NCBI GenBank assembly: GCA_017435185.1
Contig: JAFSFN010000020.1
Coordinates: 1 to 5,942, forward strand
Reading direction: 5' to 3'
Origin: Clostridia bacterium
Lineage (GTDB): Bacteria > Bacillota > Clostridia > Christensenellales > CAG-138
Length of the DNA: 5,942 nt
Positions 5,445 to 5,942 of the stretch are shown here, piece by piece. A program made the translations under genes and the position numbers. The stretch's first letter is position 1. The number at the start of each line of letters is the position of its first letter. The notes under the pieces are model-generated. The model did not search any database, was not told where the DNA came from, and worked only from the letters and a program-made list of their open reading frames with translations.

Positions 5445-5942
5445 GGTTTTTTACACCTCATTCCTGCAGATAATACATCATTCGGATTCTTTGCTTCTAC
5501 AATGGCATATTCACTATCCGACGCAAGGATGTTCACTTCAACGCTTTTGACAGCATCACCGATTATCACATTGACATAAGCTGCACCGTCACGCATGTCG
5601 AGCAGACCTGCAGATAATTTTATGCCGCTTGCCGTTGTTGAAATGGTCGCACTTATGCTTCGTATGCCGACAAAGTCACCTATATCACCCGAAACTTTGA
5701 GTATATTCACTATCTTTTTATCGTTCACTTTGGGAGATGCCGCAACAGCTGTGTACGGAGTGCTTTCATAACCGTCAAATGTCACGGTATATGTTGCACC
5801 TTCAACAGTACGCTGAGCCGATGACACATCGGTCAAATAGGCAATATACCATTCTGTCGGATTTATTATTCTGTACAAAAGCATATTGTCGCTCTCAGCA
5901 TTATTGCTCAAAGCAGATGAGTTTTTAAGCACCGTTGAAAGA
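5441..5942 (-). CDS. C-terminal part of a possible HlyD-like membrane fusion/adaptor protein (5' partial)
   Basis: The last 166 codons of a gene whose frame runs open through the window edge. A GTG at 5932 is in frame, but no RBS is visible for it, and I take it as internal. The visible part has no transmembrane segment and no catalytic motif. It reads as beta-rich: short strands with YRIINPTEWYIAYLTD, KVSGDIGDFVGIRS, MRDGAAYVNVIIGD, and an end of the type GMRCKKP. The pattern 'product displayed, modification of a value, V-x-V-I..VLSAGMRC' is reminiscent of the C-terminal barrel and tail of HlyD/RND-adaptor proteins, which are often found just upstream of yggS in Oscillospiraceae as far as I recall. 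This assignment is weak, and the missing N-terminus would decide it. It ends in a 4-bp overlap with yggS, so it belongs to the same transcript. Confidence 0.5.
   Translation of the reverse strand, partial: LSTVLKNSSALSNNAESDNMLLYRIINPTEWYIAYLTDVSSAQRTVEGATYTVTFDGYESTPYTAVAASPKVNDKKIVNILKVSGDIGDFVGIRSISATISTTASGIKLSAGLLDMRDGAAYVNVIIGDAVKSVEVNILASDSEYAIVEAKNPNDVLSAGMRCKKP
5454..5459 (-). promoter_or_regulatory. Ribosome binding site of yggS
   Basis: GAGGTG (minus strand) lies within the 3' end of the upstream gene, 9 nt before the first of two tandem ATG codons. Confidence 0.75.

Noticed and set aside
5930..5932. GTG at 5932 as the true start of the rightmost gene
   Set aside because: The frame is open to the window edge and no ribosome binding site can be seen; the visible part looks like the C-terminal part of a larger protein.

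Overview
The window looks like a chromosomal segment of a low-to-mid-GC, strictly anaerobic Gram-positive bacterium, most likely a gut-type Clostridia / Oscillospiraceae (Ruminococcaceae) relative. This is inferred from three things. A ferredoxin-dependent indolepyruvate oxidoreductase is present. A SepF/DivIVA-type division cluster sits next to a YggS homologue. Copies of a GGGGC..GCCCC hairpin repeat lie directly behind stop codons. No species is named because nothing in the sequence fixes one.

Left part, plus strand (1-3280): an operon of iorA (5' end outside the window), iorB and a class I/II PLP-dependent aminotransferase. The genes are tightly packed: 14 bp between iorA and iorB, and an 8-bp overlap between iorB and the aminotransferase. 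Together they suggest fermentative aromatic amino acid catabolism. The aminotransferase would interconvert an amino acid and its 2-oxo acid (arylpyruvate), and IorAB would oxidatively decarboxylate the arylpyruvate to an aryl-acetyl-CoA while reducing ferredoxin. The operon is followed by a repeat hairpin unit and an A/T-rich hairpin terminator (3289-3392).

Middle (3393-3906): a stand-alone 110-residue XRE-family regulator on the plus strand, with its own short leader and a strong bidirectional terminator (3799-3829). It is bracketed by two diverged, inverted copies of the same hairpin repeat (3289-3342 and 3848-3900). Each copy starts within about 10 nt of the stop codon of the neighbouring gene and has the same orientation relative to that gene.

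Right part, minus strand (5942 to 3907): transcription runs leftward through the 3' part of a possible membrane-fusion (HlyD-like) protein, yggS (ATGA 4-bp overlap), a 105-bp gap, sepF, and a very short DivIVA-domain protein. This resembles the ylmE-ylmF(sepF)-...-divIVA division neighbourhood of Firmicutes with intermediates absent. The DivIVA-domain gene is the least ordinary item: it is only about 70 aa, lacks most of the usual coiled coil, and has a strong Shine-Dalgarno sequence 45 nt from its best ATG with a perfect hairpin between.

No mobile element gene, CRISPR array, tRNA, rRNA or recognisable riboswitch was seen. I do not see a clearly new system. The points most worth a second look are the paired repeats, the mini-DivIVA with its unusual start region, and the possible operator or RBS-masking hairpin before the XRE gene.
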